Below, in pieces: positions 15,825-18,940 of a stretch of DNA of 18,940 bases. Under the pieces are notes generated by a model. That model worked only from the letters and a program-made list of their open reading frames with translations. It ran no database searches and was not told the origin of the DNA. This stretch comes from Sunxiuqinia sp963974515. Its GTDB lineage: Bacteria > Bacteroidota > Bacteroidia > Bacteroidales > Prolixibacteraceae. Within the stretch, counting starts at the first letter, position 1. Each line of letters starts with the position of its first letter. A program made the position numbers and the translations under genes. The stretch spans positions 1 through 18,940 of the forward strand of contig NZ_CAXBDD010000074.1 of the NCBI RefSeq assembly GCF_963974515.1, in the 5' to 3' direction.

Positions 15825-16380
15825 CGACATTAAAAAAGCACTTGAAGTGCTTCACTCCGGCGGAATTATCCTCTACCCAACCGACACCATATGGGGAATT
15901 GGGTGCGATGCCACCAACGAAAAGGCGGTGGAACGCATTTACCAAATCAAAAAGCGCGAAGATTCAAAAAGCATGCTGGTGCTGATGGAAAACATCAACT
16001 TTTTGAGCCGCTACGTGGAAGAAGTCCCGGAAATTGCTTACGACCTGATTGAACTGAGCGACAAACCGCTGACCATCATTTATCCCGGCGCCAAAAACCT
16101 GGCTAAAAACCTGATCGCCCGAGATGGAACCATGGGAATCCGTATTAGCTCCGAAGATTTTACCCGCCAACTCATTCAGCGATTCAAAAAACCCATTGTA
16201 TCCACCTCAGCCAACATCAGTGGAACGCCTGCGCCCGCTGTTTTTCATGAAATCACCCAGGAGATTCTTGCTGCAGTCGACTATGTGGTTGAATACCGGC
16301 AAGAGGACAGCAATCCGGCTACTCCATCAAGCATTATTAAACTGGGCGTGGGCGGCGAAATCGAAATTGTCAGGAATTAA
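15817..16380 (+). CDS. tsaC: L-threonylcarbamoyladenylate synthase (YrdC/Sua5 family)
   Basis: 187 residues, a single YrdC domain without the C-terminal Sua5 extension, so closer to TsaC in length. Landmarks are GGIILYPTDTIWGIGCDA at the N-terminus, KKREDSKSMLVLM (the basic K-R-x-x-x-K patch that binds ATP and substrate), MGIRI, and VSTSANISGTPAP. The enzyme makes threonylcarbamoyl-AMP from threonine, bicarbonate and ATP, the first step of the universal t6A37 modification of ANN-decoding tRNAs, in the cytoplasm. It starts inside the 3' end of the glycosyltransferase gene (overlap 15817-15824), so it depends on that transcript. The coupling of a housekeeping tRNA gene to a glycosyltransferase appears to be positional only. 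Confidence 0.93.
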   Translation: MHNDIKKALEVLHSGGIILYPTDTIWGIGCDATNEKAVERIYQIKKREDSKSMLVLMENINFLSRYVEEVPEIAYDLIELSDKPLTIIYPGAKNLAKNLIARDGTMGIRISSEDFTRQLIQRFKKPIVSTSANISGTPAPAVFHEITQEILAAVDYVVEYRQEDSNPATPSSIIKLGVGGEIEIVRN

Positions 16381-16676
16381 CTCTGGGGCTCGAAGCAATT
16401 TATCGGGGTTGGCAGGTAACCGCCCGTTGTTATTTCTTTTAAACTGTCAAGTCTAACAACATTGACAGACCCGTGATAAATTTTGATTCGCGACTTAAGA
16501 CCAGAGAGAGTAATCCTCAGTTTGTTATACTAATCCGGCATCAGGGCGAATCCTAAGGAGCAAGAATATGACCGATGAACTTCTGGTGTAGTATTCCTTT
16601 TCCATTGACTAATCTCGTATCACAGAATCTCTGCACCCCAACTCAATGCTCAGTAGCTAGCTTGCTGTCATGCTTT
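16381..16676. other. Gene-free stretch between tsaC-like gene and broken gene
   Basis: About 300 bases with frequent stops in all frames. One minus-strand frame of about 50 codons running into the tsaC stop has no start codon and no recognisable motif. No terminator with a T-run and no promoter consensus was seen. Confidence 0.5.
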
Positions 16677-16793
16677 TCATCTTTCAAAGTCAAGATTAAC
16701 TGGCTCTAAATTATGCGAAGAGCTTGCCGAAGATACTGTTTCCATTTCTATTCCTGTGGTCGGAACAGATGAATCAACAATTTCAAAATTTAA
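16677..16793 (-). pseudogene. 3' end of a gene split by the insertion sequence
   Basis: On the minus strand, going out of the IS end, the frame reads KFEIVDSSVPTTG, then a Ser-rich linker with SSASSS, then LEPVNLDFER and a TGA at 16677-16679. WFDD..FEVVD.SVPTT..NLDFE-type endings are, as I recall, typical of a beta-rich domain found next to AraC-type regulators, erythromycin esterases and S41 peptidases in Bacteroidota. The other half would be the fragment at 18892-18940. Joining the two needs a one-base adjustment, so either the target duplication is imperfect or an indel followed. Confidence 0.5.
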
Positions 16794-16806
16794 CCCACAT
16801 TGCAGG
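16788..16806 (+). repeat. Left terminal inverted repeat of the IS
   Basis: ATTTAACCCACATTGCAGG, the exact reverse complement of 18873-18891. Its inner end overlaps a 14-base palindrome, CAGGATAAATCCTG, at 16803-16816 that the right end lacks. Confidence 0.92.
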
Positions 16807-16829
16807 ATAAATCCTGTAATGATTTGATT

Positions 16830-18692
16830 TTAAGAGCTGTTGTTTTTTAAAATTTCGGCAGGGGGTACAACGGATTTTTTTCTGGTAAATGGGGCATACT
16901 TGTAATTGAGTATATCATAAATTGCTTTAACTTCTTTGGTAGGTTCGGTGCATTGCCGAACGGAGATGGTTTCCTGCTTAATGTTCACCACACTTGTTGT
17001 TACGCACTTTTGGGTGTTCATTCTCCGGACTATTTCTCTCCAGTCGGAGTTTATGCCTTTTTGTTTTAACTGGTATCTTATTGTTGCCACCAACCAATAC
17101 GCCAGTATGCCCAGGTTCAGGTGTGCCATAGAGGCTTCATCTGTCTTGTGATAGACAGGACGAAGGTCGAGGTCTGTTTTCAGGACTCGAAAAGTGTACT
17201 CTATTTCACGGATGCTGTTATAAATGGACCAAAATGCATGTTCATCAAGTTCCATTATGGAAGTCCTCAGGAAATATATCCCGGATTGGCTAATGTCGGA
17301 TTCTCCTGTTTTATGGCGGCAGCTTATGGATGTTGCTGTTCCATTGCCGTCGTCGCATACGGTTATGTCGTACCAGGTATGAACCGATGGATATTTCTGT
17401 TTAAACCTGCCAATGCGCTCATAAACCTTGTTGAGTTTTTTGGTGCCACCTTTTTTGGATATCCCTTCCTGGATACCTTGTATACCTTGCTCGAAGCGTT
17501 GTGAAAGCAGGCCGTTCATGCTGTCTTCTTTCATCTTCTTTGCCTGGCTTTTGACCCAAAGGTACTGGTCGCTGTCGCCATCTGCCCGTACCTTGAGCAG
17601 GTCTATGGGTTGTTTTCTTTTGTCGGTTATCTGCACCGGGGTTGCCGTAGTATCTGCATAATATGCTTTTAACGAGGAGCGTGAAACACACATGTAGTCA
17701 TATCCTTTATTTTTGAGCATCAAAAGGTTATCGTCGGTTGCAATCCCCGCATCAATAACTACAATGGGCTTACGGCCTGAAAAAGAGGTTTGCCGGCTCA
17801 GGGCATTTATTATCCCTTCCAGTGTCTTGCAATCGGCCATATTGCCCTGGTAAATGTTCGAGTATTTTAAAAACCCTTCACGGTTAATCACTACTGCCAA
17901 TACTACTAACCGGGCATCGCTGCGCTTTTCTTTACTGCGGCCAAATTTAGCTATCCTGCTACCCACCATCCGGCCTTCAAAATAGGTATTGGTCAAGTCG
18001 TACAAAATAATTTTGTCTTCCAGGTCGAACAGTTCGTTGGTCTGCCGTGAAAGGTATTGTTCCAAAGGGTCTTTTATCTGGTACAGCTTATGTGATATTC
18101 CGTAGAGCTTGTCTTTTGTTACTTTCTCCTTATCAAAACCGGTTATCTCGCTAATGGCTGAGCTTTCTTTAATAAAGGAAACGGTTTTTAGTTCCGATGC
18201 CGGGTAAACTGCCCTGCTTATAATGTGTGTAACAGCCAGGTTTATCTGGTCTTCTTCCCAGCCCGACTGACGCAGGAAATTGCAAATATCCAACTGGTCA
18301 ACGGCTTGCTTGCACAACCATTCTGCTCCTATTTCGCGGGCATCTTTATTCTTTAATGTGGACATGTTGACCGTTTCCCATTCGGCTTTGCACTGGTTTA
18401 TGTCGTACCGTTTTTTTCTCCTGACTTCTTCAAAAAAATATCGGGCAAGTTGCTCAATCTTTTCATCTGCATCGCTGGTTGATAAAGTGTTCCCGCCATT
18501 TATAATCAATTGTTCTACCCGCTTGCCCAGAAGTTTTTTCTGTTCATCGGTTTCCAGTTCGTCCAGCCGCCCAAAGCTTACTATGATTCGGTGGGTTACC
18601 TGTCCATGAATCCTGTAGCCCTCCACCAGTTTATACGTCGTGTAACGTTCGCCGGTGGTCCTGTTCTGTTTTAAATATGGCTTGACAAACAT
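16830..18692 (-). CDS. IS1634-like DDE transposase
   Basis: 620 residues, uninterrupted. The catalytic DDE/RNase H-like core is spread over the sequence as in IS4-superfamily enzymes: first Asp in IILYDLTNTYFEG, second Asp in PIVVIDAGIATDDN, and the Glu in the YREK-like stretch YNSIREIEYTFRVLKTDLDLRP. The long insertion between the second Asp and the Glu is the beta-strand domain typical of this superfamily. The N-terminal 100 residues (VEGYRIHGQVTHRII and on) resemble the start of IS1634 transposases. It cuts and joins the IS ends to move the element. The ATG at 18692 follows a -7-like TATTTTG (18756-18762 on the minus strand), one base short of the consensus. The frame is intact, so the element may still be active. 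Confidence 0.9.
   Translation of the reverse strand: MFVKPYLKQNRTTGERYTTYKLVEGYRIHGQVTHRIIVSFGRLDELETDEQKKLLGKRVEQLIINGGNTLSTSDADEKIEQLARYFFEEVRRKKRYDINQCKAEWETVNMSTLKNKDAREIGAEWLCKQAVDQLDICNFLRQSGWEEDQINLAVTHIISRAVYPASELKTVSFIKESSAISEITGFDKEKVTKDKLYGISHKLYQIKDPLEQYLSRQTNELFDLEDKIILYDLTNTYFEGRMVGSRIAKFGRSKEKRSDARLVVLAVVINREGFLKYSNIYQGNMADCKTLEGIINALSRQTSFSGRKPIVVIDAGIATDDNLLMLKNKGYDYMCVSRSSLKAYYADTTATPVQITDKRKQPIDLLKVRADGDSDQYLWVKSQAKKMKEDSMNGLLSQRFEQGIQGIQEGISKKGGTKKLNKVYERIGRFKQKYPSVHTWYDITVCDDGNGTATSISCRHKTGESDISQSGIYFLRTSIMELDEHAFWSIYNSIREIEYTFRVLKTDLDLRPVYHKTDEASMAHLNLGILAYWLVATIRYQLKQKGINSDWREIVRRMNTQKCVTTSVVNIKQETISVRQCTEPTKEVKAIYDILNYKYAPFTRKKSVVPPAEILKNNSS
16860..16871 (+). repeat. 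12-bp direct repeat inside the IS, copy 1
   Basis: AGGGGGTACAAC, within the last codons of the transposase gene (the VVPP residues). The same 12 bases recur at 18734-18745 in the transposase leader, in the same orientation. It may be a regulatory site or chance. Confidence 0.4.
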
Positions 18693-18733
18693 ATTGCTAA
18701 GCTATGCAACTGTTTGTTTATCAGCAATAAGAG

Positions 18734-18745
18734 AGGGGGTACAAC
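18734..18745 (+). repeat. 12-bp direct repeat inside the IS, copy 2
   Basis: AGGGGGTACAAC in the transposase leader, between the -7-like element and the start codon, matching 16860-16871. Confidence 0.4.
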
Positions 18746-18872
18746 ATTTGGAAAGCAAAATAGCACCGAGCCTTATATTGTTGATTATCAGCTATGTCTG
18801 TTTTTGCGCATTTAGCAGTTGTTAATAAAAACAGGGTTATCAACAGATTTTTATTGGTTTTTTGATGCTACC

Positions 18873-18891
18873 CCTGCAATGTGGGTTAAAT
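18873..18891 (-). repeat. Right terminal inverted repeat of the IS
   Basis: Exact reverse complement of the left repeat at 16788-16806. The match stops at both edges: the next outward bases are A on the left and C on the right, and the next inward bases also fail to pair. Confidence 0.92.
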
Positions 18892-18940
18892 CATCAAACC
18901 AAATTTGCCCAGTTCCGACAAGCAAAGAGCCGAAAGCTAT
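18892..18940 (-). pseudogene. Upstream fragment of the gene split by the IS (runs off window)
   Basis: On the minus strand, entering from the window edge, the frame reads IAFGSLLVGTGQIWFDD up to the IS end. GTGxxWFDD is a common end-strand motif of Bacteroidota beta-sandwich domains, and the natural continuation (a FEIVD-type strand) is found on the far side of the IS at 16677-16793. Only 16 codons are visible, so the protein family cannot be fixed. Confidence 0.45.

Larger units (their letters stand above)
16788..18891 (-). mobile_element. IS4-superfamily insertion sequence, IS1634-like
   Basis: A complete element of about 2.1 kb with one transposase gene on the minus strand and perfect 19-bp terminal inverted repeats (ATTTAACCCACATTGCAGG at the left end). 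If the outer TTAA belongs to the target, the element is 16794-18885 with a 4-bp TTAA target duplication (16790-16793 and 18886-18889); because the outer repeat bases contain the palindrome TTAA, this cannot be settled from one copy. The flanks read as two parts of one minus-strand gene, supporting insertion into a coding region. Confidence 0.88.

Noticed and set aside
16690..16825. Plus-strand open frame reading TGSKLCEELAEDTVSISI into the IS end
   Set aside because: The minus-strand reading of the same bases has a better protein-like ending and matches the opposite IS flank; the plus frame has no start and ends just inside the IS.
18836..18846. DnaA-box-like TTATCAACA near the right IS end
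   Set aside because: A single imperfect match in AT-rich DNA inside the IS, with no cluster of boxes or AT-rich unwinding region.
18824..18855. AATAAAAA/TTTTTATT inverted pair upstream of the transposase
   Set aside because: Low-complexity arms and a 16-base loop; likely chance in AT-rich sequence.

Overview
The window looks like a chromosomal piece of a Bacteroidota genome, probably near Marinilabiliales/Prolixibacteraceae (lineage is an inference from protein style). The signs are an ECF sigma / FecR anti-sigma / STN-type TonB-dependent receptor cassette, Bacteroidota -7 promoter elements (TAnnTTTG) in front of several plus-strand genes, and few purine-rich ribosome binding sites.

Region 1 (1-4885, minus strand) is a cell-surface signalling unit: an ECF sigma factor, a FecR-type anti-sigma factor and a TonB-dependent receptor. 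Downstream is a secreted repeat protein cut by the window edge. The sigma operon and the repeat-protein gene share the same bipartite promoter, TTTCA-N5-TAACCG-N13-TTACCCTACC as written on the plus strand. The simplest reading is that the sigma factor drives both its own operon and the repeat-protein gene.

Region 2 (4886-8252) holds a lipoprotein amidase of the DUF1460 family, a class I/II aminotransferase and a convergent secreted glycerophosphodiester phosphodiesterase.

Region 3 (8253-11977) contains three tandem LpxL/HtrB-type acyltransferases, each with its catalytic His at residue 119, then a small secreted helical protein. A decayed 21-bp tandem repeat lies between copies 1 and 2.

Region 4 (12224-16380) contains a DapF-like epimerase in which both catalytic cysteines are serine, then a divergent DAP/ornithine-type decarboxylase with its own promoter and terminator. 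These are followed by a GT4 glycosyltransferase whose promoter abuts its start codon and an overlapping tsaC/ywlC-type gene. The DapF-like/decarboxylase pair is the best candidate in the window for unexplored biochemistry.

Region 5 (16381-18940) is an IS4-superfamily (IS1634-like) insertion sequence with perfect 19-bp terminal inverted repeats. It sits in a minus-strand gene whose two halves can be read in the flanks (GTGQIWFDD on one side, KFEIVDSSVPTTG on the other). No tRNA, rRNA or CRISPR array was seen.
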